Below, piece by piece: positions 6,384-12,146 of a stretch of DNA of 12,146 nt (within the stretch, counting starts at the first letter, position 1; each line of letters starts with the position of its first letter). This stretch comes from an uncultured Oscillospiraceae bacterium (lineage in GTDB: Bacteria > Bacillota > Clostridia > Oscillospirales > Oscillospiraceae). The notes beneath the pieces were generated by a model that saw only the letters and a list, made by a program, of their open reading frames with translations, was not told the DNA's origin and made no database searches. The position numbers were made by a program, and so were the translations under genes. Location of the stretch: assembly GCA_934659445.1 (NCBI GenBank), contig CAKUHV010000046.1, positions 1 to 12,146 of the forward strand. Direction: 5' to 3'.

Positions 6384-6485
6384 GTCATTGCGCGCCAGTT
6401 CGCAAACTGGCGCGGCAATCCGCTTTCTAAAACTTTGGGATACGGATTCCCACAGCAGTGACATCGGTCACTGCCTCGGAATGAC
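6384..6485. repeat. 102-bp cruciform-forming intergenic repeat (MITE/REP-like)
   Basis: The element begins GTCATTGCG and ends with the imperfect inverse CGGAATGAC. Inside are a perfect 9-bp stem (6392-6400 with 6405-6413), an imperfect 9-bp stem GGCAATCCG/CGGATTCCC (6414-6422 with 6443-6451), and a perfect 8-bp stem (6455-6462 with 6467-6474). Folding gives a closing stem with three arms, like a cloverleaf. I know similar GTCATTGCGAG...GGCAATCCG repeats as dispersed, non-coding intergenic elements in many bacterial genomes, which fits this position between rpsT and the next gene. No transposase or clear target-site duplication is visible. Confidence 0.75.
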
Positions 6486-6566
6486 CGTTTTCAGTTTAAT
6501 GAAACGATATTGGGAATGAAGGGGTCGTTTGTCCACACAAGAACTACCCGGAAAGGAGTGATCCCT

Positions 6567-7433
6567 ATGCTCCGCCGCCTGAGGGCGCTGCCGCCGGTGG
6601 ACCTGGGCCTGCGTATGGCGGACGCCTATGGCCGCTACGGCGTGGCCCGCTCCGCCGCCGCCCTGTCCTACTTTCTGGTGCTCACCCTGTTCCCCCTGCT
6701 CATGTGCGCCAACTTCCTCATCGGCTCGCTCCATCTGGATCTGGAGCAGATCCTGGCCGGGCTGAGCCGGTTTCTGCCCTCTGCGGCTCTGTCCACCATC
6801 CTGGACTACCTGAACTACGCCGCGGCCACCCAGTCATCGGCTCTGCTGCTGGCCTGCCTGTTTACCATCCTCATGTGCGCCTCCGCCGGGCTGCGCACTC
6901 TTTTGCAGACCATGGACGACCTGTTCGCCGCCCCCTGCCGGGACGGCCTGCGCCGCCTGATCCTCAGCTTCATCCTGTCCGCCCTGTTCCTGCCCACCAT
7001 GTATCTGTCCGTAGTGGTGGTGCTCACCGGCGACTGGTTCTTCCACATGCTGGAGGAGCTGCTGCCCCGGCAGCTGCTGGAGCTGATCCCCCTGTCCCTG
7101 CTGTCCCACCTGTGGCGCTGGACCCGGTATCTGCTGCTGTTCTGCTTCGTCCTGCTGCTGGTGGCGGCGGTATACCGCTTGGGCATACCCCGGGAGCGGG
7201 TGTCCCGCCGGGGGCTGTGGGGCTTTTCCGCCGTCACCGCCCTGGCCATGGTGGGCAGCTCGGCGGTGTTCTCCTGGTTCATCGGCATGTCCTCCCGATA
7301 CGCCCTGGTATACGGCTCGCTGGCCTCTCTGATCATCCTGCTGGTATGGCTGTACTTCTGCGGCAACATCCTGCTGCTGGGGGCGGTGCTGTGCTCCGTG
7401 TGGGGGGTGCAGGAACACAAAATAGAGCGATAA
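6567..7433 (+). CDS. YihY/BrkB-family integral membrane protein
   Basis: A 288-residue inner-membrane protein with about six hydrophobic segments (near 31-53, 91-110, 132-158, 185-204, 218-240, 247-275). The family signature near the C-terminus, YGSLASLIILLVWLYFCGN, is clear, as is the conserved N-terminal region with AAALSYFLVLTLFPLL. Length matches the usual size of about 290. The name ribonuclease BN, sometimes attached to this family, is a historical misassignment; the molecular function is not established. ATG 6567 is chosen because AAAGGAG precedes it by eight bases; an in-frame ATG at 6510 has no ribosome site and would add 19 non-hydrophobic residues just after a repeat. It is monocistronic, closed by a strong terminator at 7492-7531. 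No clear promoter is visible between the repeat and the start. Confidence 0.93.
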   Translation: MLRRLRALPPVDLGLRMADAYGRYGVARSAAALSYFLVLTLFPLLMCANFLIGSLHLDLEQILAGLSRFLPSAALSTILDYLNYAAATQSSALLLACLFTILMCASAGLRTLLQTMDDLFAAPCRDGLRRLILSFILSALFLPTMYLSVVVVLTGDWFFHMLEELLPRQLLELIPLSLLSHLWRWTRYLLLFCFVLLLVAAVYRLGIPRERVSRRGLWGFSAVTALAMVGSSAVFSWFIGMSSRYALVYGSLASLIILLVWLYFCGNILLLGAVLCSVWGVQEHKIER

Positions 7434-7491
7434 AACACCCCCTGAGGCGGGCGGCCGCATCAGAGGGTGAGATCTGAGATCATGAAACATG

Positions 7492-7531
7492 GAACGGCGG
7501 AGCGGCAAAAGCCGCTCCGCCGTTCTTTTTT
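7492..7531 (+). terminator. Rho-independent terminator of the YihY-family gene
   Basis: A perfect 15-bp stem (7492-7506 with 7511-7525), loop AAAA, and six T residues (7526-7531). Read on the minus strand the hairpin lacks a T run, so it is a poor terminator for the convergent SDR gene. Confidence 0.93.
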
Positions 7532-7576
7532 GGGGGCGTCAGAGAAGGATTGGAAAGGGTTTTGTGGGGAGAGGGA

Positions 7577-8359
7577 TCAGAACCCGCCGCCGCACACGTT
7601 GAGGATCTCGCCGGTGATATAGGAGGCGTCGTCGGAGGCCAGGAAGGCCACGGCGGCGGCCTCCTCGCTGGGCTCGGCCAGACGATGCATGGCCACGTTC
7701 CACAGCATCTTCTCGCTCACGCCCTGCTCGTCGCGGATCTTCCACAGCTGGCGGATGCGCTCGCCGCTGGCGCAGTAGCCCGGGGCAATGGCGTTGACGC
7801 GGAAACCCTGGGGGGCAAACTCCTTGGACATATGTCGGGTCAGGCTGACCACGGCGCCCTTGGCGGCGGCATAGTGGGGACGGGCGTACTCGTTGGGAAC
7901 GATGCCCGCCTGAGAGGCAAAGTTGACGATGTCACCGGTGGTGCCATGCTCCTTATGCATCCGGATGAACTCCTGGCAGAAAAAGAAGGTGCTCTTGGCG
8001 TTCAGGTCCATGATCATGTCCCAGCGCTCCTCGGTGACCTCCAGCAGGTGGGTGGGGCAGCCGGGCAGAGAGCCGCCGGCCACGTTGACCAGCTTGTCCA
8101 GGGTACCGAACAGCTCCCAGCCCCTGGCCATGGCCTTCTCCGCCTCGCTCTTCTTGGTCACGTTGCAGATCATGGTGAAGCACTTGCCGGGGAACTTCTC
8201 GTCCATCTCGGCCTGCAGCTTCTTCAACGTCTCCTCGTTGATGTCTGTGGCAAGCACTTTACAGCCCTCTTGCAGAAATCGCAGGACGACGGCGCTGCCG
8301 ATGCCGCCGGAGGCCCCGGTGATCAGGGCGCTTTTGCCTTCAAAACGATCCATACTCAT
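7577..8359 (-). CDS. Short-chain dehydrogenase/reductase (SDR), NAD-type
   Basis: A 260-residue cytoplasmic oxidoreductase of the classical SDR family that interconverts a hydroxyl and a carbonyl group. The Rossmann motif TGASGGIG is at 14-21, Asp39 at the end of the second strand suggests NAD(H) rather than NADP(H), NVAGG (92-96) replaces the usual NAAG, and the catalytic set is Asn120, Ser149, Tyr163 and Lys167 (YAAAK). The C-terminal ITGEILNVCGGGF is typical. ATG 8359 follows AAAGGAG by nine bases; the in-frame GTG at 8380 lies upstream of that ribosome site, so it is rejected. The gene follows the synthase-like gene by 73 bases without a terminator, so the two likely form an operon. A substrate made or consumed by the synthase is a reasonable guess. 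Names such as 3-oxoacyl-ACP reductase would be unsupported. Confidence 0.95.
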   Translation of the reverse strand: MSMDRFEGKSALITGASGGIGSAVVLRFLQEGCKVLATDINEETLKKLQAEMDEKFPGKCFTMICNVTKKSEAEKAMARGWELFGTLDKLVNVAGGSLPGCPTHLLEVTEERWDMIMDLNAKSTFFFCQEFIRMHKEHGTTGDIVNFASQAGIVPNEYARPHYAAAKGAVVSLTRHMSKEFAPQGFRVNAIAPGYCASGERIRQLWKIRDEQGVSEKMLWNVAMHRLAEPSEEAAAVAFLASDDASYITGEILNVCGGGF

Positions 8360-8432
8360 ATGATCAAACTCCTTTATCACGTCCAGCCACGAACAGGGCC
8401 GGAAAGCTGTGGTTTGCGGGGAGGGCGGTCGG

Positions 8433-9626
8433 TCAGCCCTGATACTTCTGGGTCAGCAGCAGGAACTCCTCGTCGGTGAGGGAGCGCTTCTCCCGGATGG
8501 CCATTTCCTTTACGTCGGTCAGCAGGCTGCGCACGGCCTCCTCGGGGATATGGATGCCCATGGTATCCAGCTTGGCCTCGATGGACTTGGCGCCGCTCTT
8601 TTTGCCGATGAGGATCTCCCGGTGGGCGCCCACCAGCTCGGGGGCGTAGGCCTCGGCCACGAAGGGCTCCTCCAGAACACCGGCCACGACCATGCCGGAC
8701 TCGTGGCTGAAGGAGTGCTTGCCCACAACGGGCTTGTGGTTCTGCAGGGGGGTGTTGGACAGCTTTTCCACCAGCTTGGAGACCTCCACCAGACGGGTGG
8801 TGTCCACGCCCAGATCCTTGCCGTACAGCATCTTCAGGGCCATCAGCGTCTCCTCGGTAGAGGTGTTGCCGGAGCGCTCGCCCAAGCCGTTGATGGTGGT
8901 GGACAGCACCTCGGCGCCGCCCATGGCTCCGGCCAGAGTGCTGGCGACGGCCAGACCGAAGTCATTGTGGCAGTGGACCTCCAGCCACACCTTGTCTCCA
9001 AGGATCTCCTTGATGTGGTGGGCCACATAGCGGATGGCCTCGGGACTTGCGGCGCCCACGGTGTCTACCAGACGAACCCGGTCGATGGTGCCGCACTTGA
9101 CGACCTCCTCCATCACCCGGTCCATGAATTTGGGGTCGGCCCGCATGGTGTCATAGGGGCTCAGATTGACGTACAGCCCCTTCTTCTTGGCGTACTCGGT
9201 CAGGCGGTACATATTGGCGATATAGGTGTCGTCGTCCCACTTCAGCTTATACTTGCGCTGCAGCACGCCGATGGGCAGGCTGATGGTGATGCCCCACACG
9301 CCGATGTCGGCGGCCAGATCGAAGTCCTTTTCCAGACCGCGCACACAGGCGGTGATCCGGGAGTTCTTGCAGCAGTCGGTGATCTCGGCAATGGCGTCGG
9401 CGTCCTCCTGGGAGTTGCAGGGCATACCAGCCTCGATCTCGGGAATGCGCATCTCGTCCAGCAGCTTGGCGATGGCTACCTTGTCCTCTTTGGTGAAGAC
9501 CACCCCGGCCTGCTGCTCGCCGTCCCGCAGCGTGCAGTCGCACAGGGTCAGGTTGGGGTTGAAGGAAATATCTTTGGTGACCTCGGGATAGGTGTTGAAG
9601 GGGCTGAGACAGGAAGTGGGACGCAT
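8433..9626 (-). CDS. Homocitrate/isopropylmalate synthase-like acyltransferase (HMGL family)
   Basis: A 397-residue TIM-barrel enzyme of the DRE-TIM/HMGL-like family; relatives condense acetyl-CoA with a 2-oxo acid, or cleave related C-C bonds. Visible are CDCTLRDGEQQAG (29-41) with Arg34 and Asp35, IEAGMP (64-69), DTVG (188-191), the metal-binding HCHND (218-222), and STTINGLGERSGN (242-254), followed by a C-terminal extension with HSFSHESG (304-311). The IEAG and NGLGERSGN wording is closer to NifV/homocitrate synthase than to classical LeuA. In the strand that normally reads S-x-E-D-x-x-R, this protein has SPYDTMR (156-162), with Tyr in place of the Glu. It lacks the LeuA allosteric domain, so leucine synthesis is unlikely. 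The start ATG has AAAGGAG eight bases upstream. The leader contains a 6-bp GC hairpin followed by ATTTTTG. The true substrate is unknown. Confidence 0.9.
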   Translation of the reverse strand: MRPTSCLSPFNTYPEVTKDISFNPNLTLCDCTLRDGEQQAGVVFTKEDKVAIAKLLDEMRIPEIEAGMPCNSQEDADAIAEITDCCKNSRITACVRGLEKDFDLAADIGVWGITISLPIGVLQRKYKLKWDDDTYIANMYRLTEYAKKKGLYVNLSPYDTMRADPKFMDRVMEEVVKCGTIDRVRLVDTVGAASPEAIRYVAHHIKEILGDKVWLEVHCHNDFGLAVASTLAGAMGGAEVLSTTINGLGERSGNTSTEETLMALKMLYGKDLGVDTTRLVEVSKLVEKLSNTPLQNHKPVVGKHSFSHESGMVVAGVLEEPFVAEAYAPELVGAHREILIGKKSGAKSIEAKLDTMGIHIPEEAVRSLLTDVKEMAIREKRSLTDEEFLLLTQKYQG

Positions 9627-9830
9627 AGATATGACTCCTTTACAAAAATATGACCGCCCGGGGGGCGGAGGGGCGGAGAAAGCAGCGCGCGCTCCCCGCC
9701 GGTCAAGCCCATGGTAACATCATCTGCGGCGCAAGTAAAATACACATTTTTTCTACACCCATACCTTTTATCTATGTAAAAAGGGGAGAAAACAGAAAAG
9801 GACATTTGTAGGCCGGCCCATATCCGTTGG
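9627..9830 (-). other. Leader/promoter region of the synthase-SDR operon
   Basis: No gene is visible in the 332-base divergent gap (9627-9958). The synthase-proximal part has the ribosome site AAAGGAG (9635-9641) and, 12 bases upstream of it, a CCGCCC/GGGCGG hairpin (9654-9668) followed on the minus strand by ATTTTTG, a weak terminator-like structure. The AT-rich stretch around 9735-9800 is the likely promoter zone, but no pair of boxes stands out. I see no T-box specifier or other riboswitch core. Confidence 0.4.
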
Positions 9831-9892
9831 CTATCAGGGAATGAAATTTAGATATTTTACTCTATAGACAATTTCATGTATGCTTATGATAG
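9831..9892. promoter_or_regulatory. Nested inverted repeat, candidate LysR operator and dehydrogenase promoter
   Basis: CTATCA (9831-9836) and ATGAAATT (9841-9848) are answered by AATTTCAT (9870-9877) and TGATAG (9887-9892); both pairs are perfect inverse complements, although the spacing on the two sides differs. The right half overlaps a probable -10 box TATGAT (9885-9890) about 69 bases before the dehydrogenase start. A TAGACA at 9865-9870 could serve as -35 but the spacing is only 14, as expected for an activator-dependent promoter. Position between divergent genes near a LysR gene fits a LysR-type binding region. The arms are seen; the binding protein is inferred. Confidence 0.5.
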
Positions 9893-9958
9893 AAAGAGAG
9901 AATGAGATTCGCTCACCCCCTGCGGGGTACCCAAACAAATTATGGAGGTCTGTAAGAA

Positions 9959-10909
9959 ATGAGAGCATTGATCACGGATATGGTTTCCGAAGGCATTGAA
10001 AAACTGCTGGTGAAGAACGGCGTTCAGGTGGACAAGGTGTTTCTGCCCAGCCACGACGAGCTGCGGGATATGATCGGCAAGTACGACCTGCTGGTCATGC
10101 GGGTGGACCCCAAGATCGACCGCGAGGTTCTGGACGCGGCCGTGAATCTGAAGGCTATCACCGTTGCCGCCGTGGGCACCAACCATATTGATCTGGAGTA
10201 CGCAAAGGAAAAGGGCATCCGGGTCACCAACGCCCCGGGCATGAACAGCAATACCGTGGCCGAGATGACCATGTCCAAGATGCTGGACCTGGCCCGCAAC
10301 TCCATCCCCGCCAACAATATGGTGAAGATGAACCACCGCTGGAACAAGTATGTGTGGATGGGCATTGAGCTGCAGCACAAGACCCTCGGCATCATCGGCT
10401 GCGGCAAGATCGGCAGCCGCGTGGCCCACTTTGCCCAGGCCTTTGACATGAACGTCATCGCCTATGACCCCTATCTGTCCGCCGAGGAGATCGCCGCCAA
10501 GGACGTAAAGAAGGTGGAGTTTGAGGAGCTGATCCGCACCTCCGATGTGATCAGCCTGCACGCCCCCCTGACCGACGAGACCCGGGGTATGATCTCCACC
10601 CGGGAGTTTGAGATGATGAAGGACGGCGTGATCGTGCTGAACATGGCCCGGGGCGGCATGCTGGACGAGAAGGCCGCCTACGACGCGCTGAAGTCCAAGA
10701 AGGTCCGGGGCATCGGCGTAGATGTGATGGAGGCCGAACTGTCCGGCGCAGCCATGAAGGGCGAGTCTATTGTGGACTCTCCGCTGTTTGAGTTTGACAA
10801 CTTCATCGTCAGCCCCCACATCGGCGGCGGCGGCACCATCGACGGCCTGAACATTCTGGGCGAGGCCGTGCAGGACCGCATCTGCGAGATCTTCGGCTTT
10901 ACCCGCTGA
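9959..10909 (+). CDS. SerA-like D-isomer-specific 2-hydroxyacid dehydrogenase
   Basis: A 316-residue NAD-dependent enzyme that interconverts a D-2-hydroxy acid and a 2-oxo acid. The NAD-binding fold shows LGIIGCGKIG (143-152; GxGxxG) with Asp170 after the second strand, favouring NAD. Catalytic residues by family comparison are Arg231 (NMARGG), Glu260 (DVMEAE) and His287 (SPHIGGGG). The C-terminal region with PLFEFDNFIVSPHIGG resembles phosphoglycerate dehydrogenase SerA, but there is no ACT regulatory domain, and no serine-pathway partner is nearby, so a role in serine synthesis is not assured. GGAGG (9944-9948) lies ten bases before the ATG. A small ACCCC/GGGGT hairpin (9915-9928) sits in the leader. 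It diverges from the synthase-SDR operon, suggesting that the three enzymes handle related 2-oxo or 2-hydroxy acids. Confidence 0.95.
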   Translation: MRALITDMVSEGIEKLLVKNGVQVDKVFLPSHDELRDMIGKYDLLVMRVDPKIDREVLDAAVNLKAITVAAVGTNHIDLEYAKEKGIRVTNAPGMNSNTVAEMTMSKMLDLARNSIPANNMVKMNHRWNKYVWMGIELQHKTLGIIGCGKIGSRVAHFAQAFDMNVIAYDPYLSAEEIAAKDVKKVEFEELIRTSDVISLHAPLTDETRGMISTREFEMMKDGVIVLNMARGGMLDEKAAYDALKSKKVRGIGVDVMEAELSGAAMKGESIVDSPLFEFDNFIVSPHIGGGGTIDGLNILGEAVQDRICEIFGFTR

Positions 10910-10924
10910 CCCCTGCCCGCACCA

Positions 10925-10977
10925 GGCCCCCGGCGTCCGTCTCACCCTTCCTCCGGGACGGCACGGGGGCCGTTTTT
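10925..10977 (+). terminator. Rho-independent terminator after the 2-hydroxyacid dehydrogenase
   Basis: GGCCCCCG (10925-10932) pairs with CGGGGGCC (10964-10971); an inner CGTCC/GGACG pairing extends the stem, and five T residues follow at 10973-10977. It separates the dehydrogenase from the LysR gene. Confidence 0.8.
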
Positions 10978-10991
10978 ACTCCGCGCGGCCG

Positions 10992-11019
10992 TTGCTTTTC
11001 GGGAGAATTCCGGTATAAT
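10992..11019 (+). promoter_or_regulatory. Sigma-A promoter of the LysR gene
   Basis: TTGCTT (10992-10997), a 16-base spacer, and a perfect TATAAT (11014-11019). Transcription should begin near 11026, only about 20 bases before the start codon. It lies right after the dehydrogenase terminator, so the regulator has its own transcript. Confidence 0.85.
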
Positions 11020-11045
11020 GGAGAACACGGATGGGAGGTACCACC

Positions 11046-11936
11046 ATGGATGTGCGTTCACTGCTTCAGTTTTTACAGATCGCCAAGGACGGCAGCTATA
11101 CCAAGGCGGCCGCCAACCTCTATCTGGCCCAGCCCACCCTGAGCAAGACCATCCGCAATCTGGAGGACGAGCTTGGCGTGCCCCTGTTCCAGAAGGACAG
11201 GCAGCGCATCGAGCTGACGGAGCACGGCCGCCGTCTGGTGGAGATCGCCACCCCCATCGTCAACGACTTCCAGCAGATCCCCCAGTGGCTCCACGACCGG
11301 GACGGCCTGTGCGCAGGCTCCGCCAGCATCGGTGTGACCCCCATGCTGGCCAGCCTGTATCTGATCTCCTCCATTGCCCAGTTCTGCAAGCAGTACCCCC
11401 AGATGGAGCTGAACCTGTATGAGCGCAGCACGCTGGACGTGCAGCAGATGGTGGAGGACGGCCTGTGCGACATCGGCATGTGTATGCAGCACCCCGCCCT
11501 GCTGAAGGCCCCGCTGGAGATTTACCCCCTGTTTACCAAGGAGATCGTGGCCCTGATCCCCCGGGACAACCCCCTCAGCCGGAACGAGGCCATCCATATG
11601 TCCGCCCTGCGGGACGAGAAGTTCAACATCTACACCTCCGGCCACGCCATCAAGGACGCCATCTTCTCCCGCTGCCGCGAGGCGGGCTTTACCCCCCAGG
11701 TGAACTTTACCAGCAACACCACTCAGCTGCTCATCCGCCTGAGCGAGACCGGCAACGGCATCACCATCCTGCCAAAGCCCTTCCTGTCTCAGGCGGAGTA
11801 CCCCAATCTGGTACCCGTCCCCTTCGACCCGGTGTTTCCCTGGCGCTGCTGCCTGATCGCCAAAAAAGGCCGCTATCAGACCTACGCCATCCGCACCCTG
11901 CGGGACTTTATCCTGACCTCCTTCAAGGAGGTATAG
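11046..11936 (+). CDS. LysR-family transcriptional regulator
   Basis: A 296-residue DNA-binding regulator. The N-terminal winged helix-turn-helix is clear (about residues 5-62, with GSYTKAAANLYLAQPTLSKT and LEDELGVPLF), followed by a linker helix and a periplasmic-binding-protein-like effector domain (about 90-296) whose ligand is unknown. Length is typical. ATG 11046 is chosen over the in-frame ATG 11031 because GGAGG lies seven bases before it and would fall inside the coding region otherwise. It has its own promoter and a bidirectional terminator. The likely targets are the divergent dehydrogenase and synthase-SDR operons, through the inverted repeat at 9831-9892; LysR proteins usually act on neighbouring genes with a 2-oxo acid or similar metabolite as co-inducer, but this is inferred. 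Confidence 0.96.
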   Translation: MDVRSLLQFLQIAKDGSYTKAAANLYLAQPTLSKTIRNLEDELGVPLFQKDRQRIELTEHGRRLVEIATPIVNDFQQIPQWLHDRDGLCAGSASIGVTPMLASLYLISSIAQFCKQYPQMELNLYERSTLDVQQMVEDGLCDIGMCMQHPALLKAPLEIYPLFTKEIVALIPRDNPLSRNEAIHMSALRDEKFNIYTSGHAIKDAIFSRCREAGFTPQVNFTSNTTQLLIRLSETGNGITILPKPFLSQAEYPNLVPVPFDPVFPWRCCLIAKKGRYQTYAIRTLRDFILTSFKEV

Positions 11937-11951
11937 CCCCTTAAAAAACGC

Positions 11952-11985
11952 CATCCCCCGGCGCATAGCGCCGGGGGATGTTTTT
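11952..11985. terminator. Bidirectional terminator after the LysR gene
   Basis: A perfect 13-bp stem (11952-11964 with 11968-11980), loop ATA, then five T residues on the plus strand. Six A residues just before the stem give a T run on the minus strand, so it could also stop transcription entering from the right edge. Confidence 0.93.
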
Positions 11986-12005
11986 GTGTCTGCACCCGCG
12001 TCCAA

Positions 12006-12029
12006 AGCCCTCCTTTCGCAAGGGGGGCT
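12006..12029. repeat. Small intergenic hairpin
   Basis: AGCCCTCCTT (12006-12015) pairs with AAGGGGGGCT (12020-12029) with one wobble and loop TCGC. No T run follows. It resembles short GC-rich palindromes seen between other genes here. Nothing coding is visible from here to the window end. Confidence 0.5.
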
Positions 12030-12146
12030 CGGGCGGGAAGGAAATTAAAAAACGACGCAATGGTCCTGCAATTTCCAGAAAATGTATAATTTCGTACAAT
12101 TCCGGCGGGATGCGCGGGGAGTATAGAAGGTATTTTACACCGCGCC

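Noticed and set aside
6384..6485. The cloverleaf-like element as a tRNA gene
   Set aside because: It lacks the conserved T-loop GTTCRANNC, the D-loop pattern and a proper acceptor stem; it is longer than a tRNA and matches a dispersed repeat type better.
8409..9653. Open frame of 414 codons on the plus strand
   Set aside because: Antisense shadow of the synthase gene, with repetitive Gly/His/Gln/Leu composition and no recognisable domain.
9627..9830. T-box or other riboswitch ahead of the synthase gene
   Set aside because: I looked for the T-box core GGTGGNACCGCG and for large structured domains and found only a 6-bp hairpin.
9884..10945. Open frame of 353 codons on the minus strand
   Set aside because: Antisense shadow of the 2-hydroxyacid dehydrogenase; low-complexity His/Val/Gly translation without motifs.
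11073..12005. Open frame of 310 codons on the minus strand
   Set aside because: Antisense to the LysR gene and runs through its strong terminator; no domain visible.
12085..12100. TATAAT and TACAAT near the right edge as a promoter
   Set aside because: No matching -35 box is visible at proper spacing and the gene it would serve lies outside the window, so it cannot be supported.

Overview
The window looks like chromosome of a GC-rich, spore-forming member of the Clostridia, most likely an Oscillospiraceae/Flavonifractor-type gut bacterium. Three things suggest this: the archaeal/eukaryotic-type prolyl-tRNA synthetase, the spore germination protease gene gpr lying divergently beside rpsT as in endospore formers, and the strong GC3 bias with short GC-rich palindromes between genes. 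The taxonomic call is inference; no rRNA or tRNA gene is visible.

Layout. 1-1026 is the 3' part of proS, closed by a terminator, then a 57-codon orphan ORF (1134-1307) enclosed between two terminators. 1542-4146 (minus) is a two-gene BceAB/MacB-like ABC exporter operon: ATPase, then a ten-helix FtsX permease overlapping it. Its leader carries a strong terminator hairpin. Repeat-like intergenic DNA lies on both sides of this cassette. 4580-5835 (minus) holds gpr followed by a small C-terminally anchored membrane protein of unknown function. rpsT (6040-6303) diverges from gpr, has a clear sigma-A promoter and starts with TTG. A 102-bp cruciform-forming repeat (6384-6485) separates rpsT from a YihY/BrkB-family membrane protein (6567-7433).

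The right part looks like a small metabolic locus. A homocitrate/isopropylmalate synthase-like enzyme (8433-9626, minus) and an SDR dehydrogenase (7577-8359, minus) form an apparent operon. Divergent from them lies a SerA-like D-2-hydroxyacid dehydrogenase (9959-10909, plus), followed by a separately transcribed LysR regulator (11046-11936). The divergent control region contains a nested inverted repeat that could be the regulator's operator. Together the genes suggest regulated 2-oxo/2-hydroxy acid metabolism with a chain-extending or cleaving acyltransferase, but the substrate cannot be read from the sequence.

Most of the window is ordinary core and accessory chromosome. The items most worth a second look are the unassigned synthase locus (with a Glu-to-Tyr change at a normally conserved position), the ABC operon leader, the cruciform repeat and the gpr-linked small membrane protein. 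I see no phage genes, transposase, CRISPR array or defence system.
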